A DNA stretch of 64,000 nucleotides from Metellina segmentata (Eukaryota; Arthropoda; Arachnida; Araneae; Tetragnathidae): contig OX375881.1 in NCBI GenBank assembly GCA_947359465.1, positions 31,103,742 through 31,167,741 on the forward strand, in the 5' to 3' direction. The notes beneath the pieces are model-generated. The model saw only the letters and a list, made by a program, of their open reading frames with translations. It did not search any database and was not told the DNA's origin. The position numbers and the translations under genes were made by a program. Of the stretch, positions 39,811-50,929 are shown one piece after another; position 1 is the stretch's first letter; each line of letters starts with the position of its first letter.

Positions 39811-39871
39811 TTCACGTCGTACGGAAACAACACAATGGGCTATTGACGACGGTCCGGGATCAAACCCCCAA
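39811..39871 (-). mobile_element. SINE tail fragment, inverted
   Basis: CACGTCGTACGGAAACAACA, GGGCTATTGACGACGGTCCG and GGATCAAACCCCC. Confidence 0.65.
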
Positions 39872-40099
39872 GTTGCACGACTTGGTCTAGTTTGTTTAGA
39901 CCAAGTGAGATAAAATAAAACAACCAGCCAACAACCTTTTCTTTATACATCTTTAGAAGACGGACGATAAAAAATGTTTATACAGTTTGAACTGAAACCT
40001 TACACACCTGTTGGGTGCCATTACCGTGTGGTACCGGAGATATCCCCTTCGTGAAGGCCTCTTTGTCGATAAATTTCTTTACGTAAAATTCCGTTCTAA

Positions 40100-40410
40100 A
40101 AGGGGGCCGGGGTAGCTTGGTTGTAAGAGTCGCGGATTAGTAACCGGAGGGTTGCGAGTTCGAATCTCAATTCAATATACGACCGTCGTGAACGTGGGGA
40201 TGGGTGCACGTTAAATATATCGTGTCCTCACGTTGGCGTGATGTAGAAGTTTGGAGAATGGGTGCCAGCTCCGGTGCTGACCTCGTCGATTGACCGTGGT
40301 TCAATATCAAGAGGTGCCATCCTCGGATCTTTACCTTCGTAATTCATCCCGGATCGTCACCAATAGCCCATTGTATTGTTAGAGTGCAATATAAATTGTA
40401 GTAACTCGTA
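40100..40410 (+). mobile_element. SINE, type II head, full length
   Basis: Head GGCCGGGGTAGCTTGGTTGT to GGGTTGCGAGTTCGAATCTC, then GGGTGCACGTTAAATATATC, CCTCACGTTGGCGTGATGTA, GGATCGTCACCAATAGCCC. Confidence 0.82.
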
Positions 40411-40429
40411 ACTATCAATATCTAGTATC

Positions 40430-40622
40430 TACAAACATCATTCACGCATGGTGCGTAAGTTTGGAGAGTGGGATGCCTGCTCAGGTGATTAACTCGTCGT
40501 CTGACCGAGGTTCAAAATTACGAGGCACTGTCTACTAATCGTTACTTTCGGGATTGATTCCGCACCATCGCCAATAGTCCGGTGTGTCGCTCCAGTGCGA
40601 TGTCAATTCAACTACCTACCTT
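40430..40622 (+). mobile_element. SINE body fragment
   Basis: GTTTGGAGAGTGGGATGCC, GACCGAGGTTCAAAATTACG, CCAATAGTCCGGTGTGTCGC and a CAACTACCTACC tail. Confidence 0.75.
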
Positions 40623-40673
40623 ACGAAAAGTTCTGTGCGCGATTACTTAAGCGCAGTCTACAAACATCAAACA

Positions 40674-40972
40674 ATGGTAATGGTAGTTAACGTCGTACTA
40701 GAGCAACACAACGGGCTATTGTTGACGGTCCGTTATCAGTCCCTTAAGGGAAAGATCCAATAACAACACCTCGTAATTTTGAACCACGGCACCCCACTCT
40801 CCAAACTTTCACACCAACCCAACGTGAGGACTTTCGGCCACGACTGATTTAAGGTGCACCAACCGCCTCTACACCATACGCTTACAAACATCCATGCCCG
40901 GACCCGGATTCGAACCAGGAACCTTCCGATCTAGAGGCTAACACCTTAACCACTATACCGGTTGGTCGGCCC
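40674..40972 (-). mobile_element. SINE type I, inverted, small internal deletion
   Basis: GTAATGGTAGTTAACGTCGT to CACTATACCGGTTGGTCGGC. A segment around the TCAGATGACGAAGCAACACC block is missing after GAACCACGGC. Confidence 0.85.
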
Positions 40973-40979
40973 AAACATC

Positions 40980-42490
40980 AAACAAACAAGTCGACAACGA
41001 GGCCTGCTAAGTAGCACTTGAGCATACACATGAACGAACTTACAAATTTGCTTTTGCAAGAGTGGACTAACAACATTTGCGGCTGACTTAGAATGTACAT
41101 AAAAACACCCTAAGCCAGACTGGATAAAAACAGACCCTTTCTTTTTTTTTGTCAGTCGCTTGGAGAGAAAGTTGTCCTTGTGAGTCGCAATGACCTAGAA
41201 ACTAAATGTATTCTGAGTATCTCCACCTTGACATTGAGCGTCTTATTTAACAGTCATTTGGGGGAAGCTGGTATTCATTTAACCAAAGATACATACTACT
41301 TAGATTTTTCTTTCAATGTCATATTGTTTCTATTGTTTGAAGTGTGAAAGATTTCTCGGAAAAAAATACACAGAAGTATCAATCAGGATATAACTTGTAT
41401 ATGGTGTTGCTTTGTGGAGACAAAAAATACGTTTTTTCTCTTTCAGGAAAAAAGTTTGGAATGGGTCTCCCTAGGTCAGTGATATTCAACCTTTTTGATC
41501 TTATCGCACGTATTAACTAATCACTAGGGCAACTTTTTTGTTGCAGTAAAAATGGGAAAAGCTGCATTTAAACCTTTCTTTAAGTTGCATTCATTTTTGA
41601 TACACTAATTTCTAAAATAAATTATTCGTAAAAAATGAACAAAGTTCAAAATATATTGACAATTTTCGTCGTGTACAGCAGTATTATAATACATTTACAT
41701 ACTGAAATACAGAAGAACATTGAATGGTCGATTCTTGGCCAGTTATTTCTTTAACATTGAAAACCTGCGCCAGCCGCTGTCATATAATGTGCTGTATCGG
41801 ATAATAGAAGCGCAAAATCCTTTCACTCAACATTCAGAGATTTTAAAACGTCATCTACAAGGCGAACATCATATTGATGATCGACACTCACCTCGAAAAC
41901 TCTGCAGTCGTGCCAACCAATGTGTTAAAGTACTTGCCATTTATTTCACTTTCGTCTTAGGACAAACACCTTCTTACCATAAACTTGTTTGATCCACAAT
42001 ACTTCAGCGTTCGTAAGATCAGACACACGTGATCGAAGGGTTGATTCAGAGAGCAAAAAATGAAATAGTAATTTGATATTAATTAATTTAAACTATATTT
42101 TAAAAAGTTGCAGGTGGTTGCATTTATGCAAAAAGTTGCATTTATGCAGAAAGTTGCATTTATATTGCAGTTATAACTCACTTACTATACACCCCATGTA
42201 GGAGGGATTTTGGTTTTAGTACTTTACATGCAGTGTAGAACGCGTGAAAAAAAGTTGCATTTGTTGCAAAAAGTTCCCTACTAATCACTAAAATTCTGTG
42301 GAGCTCCAAAGAAATATATTAAATTTTTTCATGATTTGAAAAAAAAAATGTATAATTTTGATCGATTTACAGAAAATAGTAATGGTAATTTACCTATCCT
42401 TTTTGCTCCACGATGGCTTGTACTGGTGGGTACTTGTACGATTTGAAAAATATTTTTGAAATAATTAATATGTGATACTTTGTAATAAAA
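40980..42490. other. Unannotated upstream sequence
   Basis: At 41475 CAGTGATATTCAACCTTTTT resembles a hAT terminus. AAAGTTGCATTTATGCA repeats occur at 42100-42280. The 90-residue ORF at 41720-41992 (starting MNGRFLASYFFNIE) is open but I recognise nothing in it; it could be a transposase relic. Confidence 0.35.
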
Positions 42491-42497
42491 ATAAATA

Positions 42498-42797
42498 CAG
42501 TAATCTCCTGATTATCCGCGGTCACTTAGTGACAAAATGTTGTTGAAACAGCTTCAATCTCATATAAAAAAGAGATGTTTTAATATAGAAAACAATTAAC
42601 TTATTTTTTGTGAATAAATAAACATACTTTTAAGTATAGAAATCTACTGTTTATTAATTCATAACTGTGTGTATAGGCACACTACACTCTGCAATTGAAA
42701 ATTGTTCAAAACCATTTTAGCGTTGATTTGTGTTTTTTTAGCCATTTTATGGATTATTCACGATTGCTGCTCAATTCCGTAATAATCGAGTTCACTG
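42498..42797. mobile_element. pogo/Tigger-like MITE
   Basis: 300 bp between TA dinucleotides; left CAGTAATCTCCTGATTATCC, right in reverse complement CAGTGAACTCGATTATTACG. The CAGT...GATTATCCG terminus is typical of pogo/Tigger elements. Confidence 0.75.
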
Positions 42798-42865
42798 TAC
42801 TAAAATTATTAATACGGGTATTAAAATAACAAATGTTGATTGAAGTTATTTGTGAACACGCAGAG

Positions 42866-43178
42866 GGCACTGTAGCCCGTTTGGAATAGTCTCGGATTAG
42901 CAATCAGAGTGTTGCGAGTTCGTAACCTGATCTAAAAGATCGCATGCACGTGGAGGATGGTACACATTAAATCTATCGTGGCTTAAAATGTCCTCACGTT
43001 GGTGGTGTGATGTTGAAGTTTGGAGAGAGGTGCCAGTTCAGACGTTGACCTCATCATCTGACCATGACTCAAAATTTCGATATCTTCTCGGATTTTTCCT
43101 TTCGGTATTGATCCCGGACCGCCGCAAATAGTCCGTTGTGTTGCTCCAGTGCGACGTTAATTCAACTATCTATCTCGC
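42866..43178 (+). mobile_element. SINE, type II head, diverged
   Basis: GGGCACTGTAGCCCGTTTGG, GTGTTGCGAGTTCG, CCTCACGTTGGTGGTGTGAT, TGATCCCGGACCGCCGC and GCGACGTTAATTCAACTATC. Confidence 0.8.
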
Positions 43179-43214
43179 TTTAAAAACGCACTGGTCGAAA
43201 GTTCAATGCTAAAC

Positions 43215-43545
43215 CGGCCGACCAACCGGCATAGAGGTTAAGGTGTTAGCCTCTAGATCGGAAGGTTCCTTGATCGAATCCGGGTCCGGGAATGGATGTT
43301 TGTAAGCGTATGGTGTAGAGGCGGCTGGTGCACCTGAAATCTGTCGTTGCAGAAATTCCTCACGTTGGGTTGGTGTGGAAGTTTGGAGAGTGGGGTGCCA
43401 GCTCAGGTGTTGCCTCGTCATCTGACCGTGGTTCAAAATTACGAGGTGGTGTCCTCGGATCTTTCCCTTAAGGGATTGATCCCGGACCGTCGTCAATAGC
43501 CCGTTCTGTTGCTCTAGGACAACGTTAACTAAAAATTACCAATTA
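43215..43545 (+). mobile_element. SINE type I, full length
   Basis: CCGACCAACCGGCATAGAGG to CAACGTTAACTAAAAATTACC. It carries a 12-codon-longer minus-strand ORF, an artefact. Confidence 0.88.
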
Positions 43546-43689
43546 CCAATCAATGCTAAACCGTTGAACTTAAATAAATCATACTTTGCCGTCAGTTATG
43601 CAAATTAGTGCCATTCTTTTGGCACGCCGGCTGAAAATAGATGCCCCAGAGGAAAACACAATGTTGCTTGTATCCGTAAATTGCATATC

Positions 43690-44022
43690 GCCGACCAACC
43701 AGTATAGTGGTTAAGGTGTTAGCCTCTAGATCGGAAGGTTCCTGGTTCGAATTCGGGTCCGGGCATGGATGTTTGTAAGCGTATGGTGTAGAGGTGGCTG
43801 GTGCACCTTAAATCTGTCGTGGCCGAAAGTCCTCACGTTGGGTTGGTGTGGAAGTTTGGAGAGTGGGGTGCCAGCTCAGGTGTTGCTTCGTCATCTGACC
43901 GTGGTTCAAAATTACGAGGTGGTGTTCTCGGTTCGTTCCCTTAAGGGACTGATCCCGGACCGTCGTCGATAGCCTGTTGTGTAGCTCTAGTACGACGTTA
44001 ACCCAAAAATTACCTAATTACC
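43690..44022 (+). mobile_element. SINE type I, full length
   Basis: CCGACCAACCAGTATAGTGG, B box GGTTCGAATTC, to CGACGTTAACCCAAAAATTA. Both this copy and 43215 end in AAAAATTACC-like tails. Confidence 0.9.
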
Positions 44023-44029
44023 GTAAATT

Positions 44030-44560
44030 GCATATTTTAGATATAACAGTTAGTTAACGAAAGAAAAGATTGGCATTTCTTTTCATAGTTACCAATATGA
44101 ATCAAATTTGAAAGTTAGTACATCGATGACAATAGTATAACGGATCTGAATACTTCAACTTACATTTTTTCGACAATCAATTCAATCTTATGTGAGACAC
44201 CTGATTCCGTTTACTAAGTAAAGGTATCAGAATTTGGAAATTTTAGGCTAATCAAATGACACACAAAGCCAACAAATTAAAATTCGCGTCAATAAAGTGT
44301 TTAAAAACCAAACTCTTACGGATACTTCAGTTTTCTAAAGAAGATATGTACAGAAAAATTACAAATAGATGCTTTCCAAAGTGTCCGGTCCAATCTAGCA
44401 AAAAAATGATGAACAAAACCATTACGAAACTGTTATTTGAATAGGGTACAGCTTCAAGGTTTGCGAAATTAATTTTAACTACATGTGTGAGGGATCATAC
44501 TTCATTTTTAATCTATCCAAGTACCTTTAGAGGCTTATATTCTTTAGGTTCAGGATAGGC
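44030..44560. other. Unannotated AT-rich sequence
   Basis: No element identified. Confidence 0.35.
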
Positions 44561-44584
44561 TAGAGTACTCTTAAGATCTTATCT

Positions 44585-44845
44585 CTCCACGTGGGATCTA
44601 CTGTCTTTAGTTAACACGTGGTTCGCGCTCTGGGGTTACTCACGCGATCTTTCTCGCTAAATTGCCAATCACGCGGCAGCGCGTGGTGTGGAGTGATGTC
44701 ACAGTAGCCGATCACGCGTTTGCGCGGAAAGAGCTGCGCCCAACATTTATCCTCCGCTTCAATCGGCACTATATTTAAGGTGTTGGCGTGATATTAGCGT
44801 GGAGTAAAGGTTATAAGCTAGTTGTAAAGGTATGTGGTTTCGAAT
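44585..44845 (+). promoter_or_regulatory. Candidate CpG-rich promoter with TATA box and possible first-exon donor
   Basis: The island contains repeated CACGTGG and CACGCG words, GCCAATCACG (CCAAT), TGATGTCACA (CRE-like) and TATATTTAAG at about 44770. A donor-like AAAG/GTATGT follows near 44830, so a plus-strand first exon of about 30-40 nt is possible. No downstream coding exon was found. The island could also be part of an unrecognised element. Confidence 0.3.
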
Positions 44846-44849
44846 TTAT

Positions 44850-45440
44850 AGCGTATTAGTTATTAAAAAAAATCTTGTAATATAGAGTTGTAGAGACGAT
44901 AGTTTTGCAAGGCTATCACGCCCCCCAAAAAAGAAAAAACCACTCAAATAAGCCTCTAACAGATGATGAAATTGCAAATTTGTTGGCTGATCTTTCGCCA
45001 ATTTATTCTGGTATTGGCGCTCTTTTCCATCATATTTGTAATAAAAAAGTCGGATTCTAATGAAAAACCCATTTATACTGCGGGGCAATAACCATCAACA
45101 CATCCTAATGTGATCAGCAGCGAATGTGTTAATCCCACTCTTTTGTTCTCCAAATATTTTGTTTACCATTTCACATTTTTTTCTTGACGTTGTCTAGTGC
45201 TTGGCGCACTTGACCAAATATGTCTTTCGCGCCATAAAACGCCAAACGGACCATAGAACCAATCTTGAATCCAAACAATAGGGAAAACTTCATTCATATA
45301 CTAATATCCGTTCTTTCCCAAATGCAGTACCTAGTACCTTGAATATCCGTACCGAATTTGATACCGAGTTTGTTTTTAAGTTTGAAATAGAGCTTCGAGC
45401 ACGAGTGTGCGTTCTTTGTTCAAAGAGGCGAAACAGAAGA
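44850..45440. other. Unannotated sequence, one GCGCCA-rich type III SINE 3' piece
   Basis: 45200-45245 (TTGGCGCACTTGACCAAATA, TTTCGCGCCATAAAACGCC) matches the 3' part of type III SINEs. Confidence 0.4.
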
Positions 45441-45499
45441 CCGTTACTTTGTCAATTGTTTAAATACATGCAACTCTCTAATCTCCAGATTTATTGTAT

Positions 45500-45930
45500 A
45501 CTATTTGATTATCCGAGGTTATATCTCGGTACACGTTACCTCGGATAACCAAGGCTCTTCAGTTCCTAAATTGTTTCTCCTTTCCTTTAAAGCAGAAAAA
45601 TGAGTTGTAATAATGGTTTCATGTACTAGAAAAAGTAATCAAAAGTTTTCAAATAAATACCTTGTTAGGTTAACCAGGTTATATTTCTATACACAAGAGT
45701 TACACAGTAAGTATCACGATAAAAGTACCACAGTAAATACAACTGTGACACACATCCGAGTATAGTAGATTATACTTAATCTTAGCTCCAGGAATCTATC
45801 AGTACTAGTAGTAACATGAATTACAGTAAATTTTTTCCCGCATTTCGTATAGGTTGTTAATTGTTATTATCTATCGAAGTTTGTGGTTATCCGAGATTGG
45901 CTCGGTTCTCATCACCTCGGATAAATCCAG
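45500..45930. repeat. TTATCCGAGG inverted-repeat element with the repeat shared with 28050-28272
   Basis: GATTATCCGAGGTTATATCT, CACGTTACCTCGGATAACC at left and GTGGTTATCCGAGATTGGCT, TCACCTCGGATAAATCC at right form multiple inverted repeats; 45662-45905 is homologous to 28050-28272. Confidence 0.55.
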
Positions 45931-45934
45931 GTTT

Positions 45935-46890
45935 TTCACATCTCCTTAATGTTTTCTATTTTCCTTTGAAATGATGCATAAAAATGATGTTGTAAAAATG
46001 GAATAATTTACTAGAGAATGCAAGAAAAAGATTTTAAGATAATGAACCCTGTATTTCTGAGCAGAAGAGTTAATATTATTTATGCTTTACCAGAAAAAGA
46101 TAAATTTAATCCTATCAATTTAAGTATAATAACGGATGCCTAGAAATTAAGTTGTAACAACGGTTTCATGCACTAGAAAACGTAGGCAAAAGATTTTAAT
46201 ATAACTAACCTGTTGGGTATGGTATATTTTTATCTACAAGAGTCATTATTGTCCAGACTGCATCAGACAATAAACTTAATAACAAACTTTAAAAATTGGA
46301 AATTTTGAGAAATATTTTTGAAAAAACTGACATGGTAGTTTGACAAGAATTAATATAATACAAAATAAACGTATTCGACTTACTGTAAATTAATGTCCAA
46401 ATCAGCATCCGAAGTTGAAAAGGTAGTATCAACAGGCGGGCAGAAAGATAAACAAGAAACACAAATCAACTAACTGAAATCGAAAGGCGAAATTTCCGAA
46501 GGGGAAATAATATTTTTTTCTTACATACGGCATCTTTTTAATAAAACAGCGATTTGCAATCATTTCACCCGGAAATTTTACCCATACAGCTTCCTTATTT
46601 CCCGAAACACGCTACTTAAACAATACTTGACCTTCGCACAGCTGATAGTATCGATTGGAGAGAGAAAAAATCGGCAATTTATTTGTTTTCAGTTTATTTC
46701 CGAAAAGGGAAAGAGAGAGAAAAATATTAGTTTAAACAGCAAAACTGCTCGTTGTAAATAATTTACTCATTGGACATTCCGTTTGTCAGAAACTAATGAG
46801 AAATTGATTCGGATAAGGAAGCGGATCTCTTAAGGAATCACTTATTTATGTCTAAGACTAAGTAGGGTTTGGAAATCCCCACTAATCTTG
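45935..46890. other. AT-rich unannotated sequence
   Basis: Degenerate relatives of the preceding element (GTTGTAACAACGG, ACCTGTTGGGTATGGTATAT) occur at 46040-46260. No gene. Confidence 0.35.
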
Positions 46891-46895
46891 AAACA

Positions 46896-47152
46896 GGTAG
46901 GTAATTAACGTCGATGGGTTGTTGTTTGGTTGTTCAATCAACGTCGCACAGTGGATGAACACCGCGGGATATTGGCAACGGTCCGGGATCAATCCCAAAG
47001 ATTCAAGGACAACGCCTCGTAATTTTGAGCCAAGGTAAGATGACGAGAGCAACACCTGAGCTGGCACCCCACTCTCCAAGCTTCCACACAACGTCAACGT
47101 GACTTCATCTGAGGCCACGACTGATTTAACGTTCACCAGTCCCTGTACACAC
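46896..47152 (-). mobile_element. SINE, inverted, head lost
   Basis: GTAGGTAATTAACGTCGATG, CGGTCCGGGATCAATCCC, CACCTGAGCTGGCACCCCAC, ACTGATTTAACGTTCACCAG. The tail side contains a short duplication (two ACGTCG starts). Confidence 0.75.
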
Positions 47153-47154
47153 AA

Positions 47155-47870
47155 CTATCTTTGGCTAGATGGCTGCTTTGGAATATTGTGAGAAAACACC
47201 GTCGGTTCAGAGCAGAAATTCAATATCTGACAAAAGAAATTTTGAACTGTTCGGCTGTTTAAACTTTATTAAATTTTAGGCAAAACAATATAATATAGCG
47301 TGATACTTTTGATATAGTGTAGGTATTTTTTCAACACACCACAATATGAAAATGTTTTCTCGTTACTATTAGCCTCAAAGGTACATCTCCTTCAGATGTG
47401 TACCGTCTTTACTGACCCGTGGTACTCTAGTAATCTCATCTTTTCCCATGGGGCTTACAGTCCTTAGTAAGCAAGGGTGCTTTTCATTCAAAGTCCGACC
47501 ACTGACAAAAGACTTTCAGCACTATAGGGGGTGAACTGACGGCTGTGAAGGAGCATCCAATGGGTGATACGAAAGCTAGGACAATCGCAGACAAGGACAA
47601 TTGCATGAGCTTGCAAACCGCGATTGGAACCCGCGATCTACTGTGTGGTACACAAGCGCAATGATAACGATACCAGTCAGGTCACGAATCCGGGATACCG
47701 AGCGATCTTTTTCTGATTTCATCTCATTAAGCTATTCCCAAACTACGTCTTTTTTACCCTTTCGCGACAGGGCCACGATACATGGAAGAGCAACGCAATA
47801 GCAACAGGAGGATAGCGAGTTCGAAACTAAGTCCAGTCAAAGACCAAGGCCAAACAGGATAGTTACAACC
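47155..47870. other. Unannotated sequence, moderately complex
   Basis: 47380-47760 has higher GC. No homology or splice-flanked block I can support. The 66-residue ORF at 47601 is unrecognised. Confidence 0.3.
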
Positions 47871-47875
47871 TTTGA

Positions 47876-48180
47876 GTTATGGGGCCATGGCAGCCCTTTT
47901 GGAAGAGTAACGGTTGAGCGATCGGAAGTTTTTTTGAGTTTGAATCCAACCAAAGGCCGGGGGCTGGTGCACGTAAAATCTGTTGTGGTCTCAAATGTCC
48001 TCCCGTCGGGCGTGGTGTGGTAGTTTGGAGAGTGGAGCGCAAGCTCAAGTGTAGTTCTCGTCACTTGACAGCGGTTTAAAATTTACGAGGCGTTGTACTT
48101 CGATCGTTCCCTTATGGAATGATACCGGACCGTCACCAACAGCCAGTTGCTCCAGTGCGACGTTATTTAACTACCTTCCA
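47876..48180 (+). mobile_element. SINE, type II head, decayed
   Basis: GGGGCCATGGCAGCCCTTTT, GAGTTTGAATCC, GGTGCACGTAAAATCTGTTG, GACCGTCACCAACAGCCAGT and TGCTCCAGTGCGACGTTATT. Confidence 0.78.
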
Positions 48181-48224
48181 CTCAAGATATTAAAAAAATA
48201 AATGAAAAATGCAGGTGCTGTTTT

Positions 48225-48352
48225 CGTCATCTGCCGTACTTCTAAATGATTATAGACGTTGTTCTCGTATCTTTCCCTTCGGATTGGATCCCAGACCGTC
48301 ACATATAGTATACAACCCGTTGTGTTGCTTCAGTGTGACGGTAATTAACGAC
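48225..48352 (+). mobile_element. SINE 3' fragment
   Basis: GTATCTTTCCCTTCGGATTG, CCCAGACCGTCACATATAG, CCCGTTGTGTTGCTTCAGTG. Confidence 0.7.
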
Positions 48353-48984
48353 ATTCCTACCGTTTATAGATAGACCAAAGTCATTCCAGACGGACAAAAA
48401 TCCATGCCTTACCCCGGATTGGACTCGGGAGGGTTGCTTATAGGTGCAAGGGCCACATTTGGCCATGCTGCGCCAAACACAAGACAGACGTTGCCACGTA
48501 ATTGTGACAAGAAGGACAAGAAAGAAGTAAATTGAGATTCGAATCAGGAACCTGTCGCGCTATTTAAATCAGCATTAAGTGTCTTTAACAAAATATAAGT
48601 TAACGAGTTTTTGCTAAGCCGACTATATTGTAGAATGGGAAAATGTTTTAATTATGCCTTAACCAGAATCAATTGCAACGACGACAAAAACTGCGTATCA
48701 TGTTTTGGTAGCATTGATTACACAGGAAACAAGAAATCAAAATAATGTTTCAAGGCAGTTAAGTTTAACAACGTTAAACAAACTATCACGCAGAAAATAA
48801 GGAAGTATGTTGGAATCGCATTTTCAGTTCTTCGGAAAGAGGTATAAATGGATGCGGACAGAGTTTTCCAAATGAAGGAACTAATAACGAATCAGACTAA
48901 TAAGAATAAACTAAGGAAGTAATAAGAAATGTAGAAACCTTTTTTGCTATCGATTAGACACGCTCCGACTCAATACGCCAATTA

Positions 48985-50232
48985 GTTTCGACAATATATA
49001 TCGTCAGAAGTAAACTGGCCAAATCTTGATCTCGTCATTGATCTCAGATCACAAAACAATCGACAATATTCATCTTGAAAACGAGATATCTAGTCATTAG
49101 TAAAGTTAAACAGATCTTGTTGGACGAGATATCTCGTCAGTAGAAGAAAACTGACCAGATATTGATCTCGTCATTGATCTCAGATCACATAAAAATCGCT
49201 AATATTCATCTTGAAGACGAGATATCTCGTCATTAGTAAAGTTAAACAGATCTTGTTGGACGAGATATCTCGTCAGTAGAAGAAAACTGACCAGATATTG
49301 ATCTCGTCATTGATCTCAGATCACATAAAATTCGGCAATGTTTATCTTGAAGACGAGATATCTCGTCATTAGTAAAGTTAAACAGATCTTGTTGGACGAG
49401 ATATCTCGTCAGTGGAAGAAAACTGACCAGATATTGATCTCGTCATTGATCTCAGATCACATAAAAATCGCTAATATTCATCTTGAAGACGAGATATCTC
49501 GTCATTAGTAAAGTTAAACAGATCTTGTTGGACGAGATATCTCGTCAGTAGAAGAAAACTGACCAGATATTGATCTCGTCATTGATCTCAGATCACATAA
49601 AATTCGGCAATGTTTATCTTGAAGACGAGATATCTCGTCATTAGTAAAGTTAAACAGATCTTGTTGGACGAGATATCTCGTCAGTGGAAGAAAACTGACC
49701 AGATATTGATCTCGTCATTGATCTCAGATCACATAAAAATCGCTAATATTCATCTTGAAGACGAGATATCTCGTCATTAGTAAAGTTAAACAGATCTTGT
49801 TGGACGAGATATCTCGTCAGTAGAAGAAAACTGACCAGATATTGATCTCGTCATTGATCTCAGATCACATAAAATTCGGCAATGTTTATCTTGAAGACGA
49901 GATATCTCGTCATTAGTAAAGTTAAACAGATCTTGTTGGACGAGATATCTCGTCAGTGGAAGAAAACTGACCAGATATTGATCTCGTCATTGATCTCAGA
50001 TCACATAAAAATCGCTAATATTCATCTTGAAGACGAGATATCTCGTCATTAGTAAAGTTAAACAGATCTTGTTGGACGAGATATCTCGTCAGAAGAAGAA
50101 AACTGACCAGATATTGATCTCAGATCACATAAAAATCGGCAATGTTTATCTTGAAGACGAGATATCTCGTCATTAGTAAAGTTATGCAGATCTTGATGTA
50201 CGAGATATCTCGTCGAAACCACTTGGAGGGTT
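48985..50232. mobile_element. Palindrome MITE with 136-bp tandem array and 272-bp higher-order repeat
   Basis: Array units start (AGACGAGATATCTCGTCATT) at 49079, 49215, 49351, 49487, 49623, 49759, 49895 and 50031: an exact 136-bp period, then 50155 after a 12-bp deletion. Two unit variants alternate, one with AAAAATCGCTAATATTCATC and one with AAAATTCGGCAATGTTTATC, giving a 272-bp dimer. Each unit has two GACGAGATATCTCGTC-type palindromes. The right end CGTCGAAACCACTTGGAGGG then TT is the inverted left terminus of the 24973 copy; the left end is truncated (ATTAGTTTCGACAATATATA). Confidence 0.88.
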
Positions 50233-50234
50233 CC

Positions 50235-50620
50235 ATGAAACAATTCATCCAATGTTGTACGAACGTAAAAAATATTAACACATGTTTGATTTTGTTATGC
50301 AAAGCTGGAATTCGTTGATGGTGACCCCATGCACAAACCGAATAAAAAAAAAGATAACCATCATATGTCATTTCTCTTAATCGACTAACACACGAACAAC
50401 AAAAACATATTATCCGAAAATCAGATTTTTGATCATACATACTTTCAAACCACTCATTATTTTTCATTAAACCTCCACACCACACACATACACACACAAA
50501 GAACATTTTGATCGGTGTATTATTAGCGACACTTTTCCCCTCTCGGTTCCGGTAAGAACTATAATTTCGTAACAGAGGGAAAGTAGCGAAAAAACACGGC
50601 CGTAACTGCCTCATTATTTA
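50235..50620. other. Unannotated sequence
   Basis: The 164-residue minus-strand ORF (50120-50614) starts in this interval and ends in the palindrome array. Cys/Phe-rich and without recognisable domains; judged spurious. Confidence 0.35.
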
Positions 50621-50639
50621 TCACGAGCACAGCTATGGA

Positions 50640-50925
50640 AACAAATCTGAAGTAATTCCTTTATTCCTTTTATGACAAGGTCACTTCCTTTTACTAAAAG
50701 CCCAGAGGAGGAAATTTCCGTCAGGATTTTGAAGGAAGTGTCCGCGTTATCCCCCAGAGCTGCTGCAGAACGTGTATCGTCTGTCTGTATCACGTGTACT
50801 ACCTTTACCTGGCTTCAACCTTGGATCGAGGAAGATAGAGAAAGCGAATATGTCAGGGGGGATCGTTTCGGCTCGTTTTATGATCGTCTGCGGGGAAGGA
50901 AGTATTTCCTTAGTGACGAAACAAA
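50640..50925. promoter_or_regulatory. Candidate cis-regulatory element rich in ETS-type GGAA sites
   Basis: A single-copy-looking island with AAGGAAGTG twice (once inverted as CACTTCCTT) and AAGGAAGTA, plus GAGGAAAT, ATTTCCG, GGGGAAGG and ATTTCCTT, and a CACGTG E-box (50790-50800). Lying upstream of an ETS repressor gene, it could mediate autoregulation (inference). The 85-residue plus-strand ORF here is unrecognised. Confidence 0.3.
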
Positions 50926-50929
50926 ATAA

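Noticed and set aside
50120..50614. Minus-strand 164-residue ORF
   Set aside because: Runs from unique DNA into the palindrome array, Cys/Phe-rich, no domain and no splice support.
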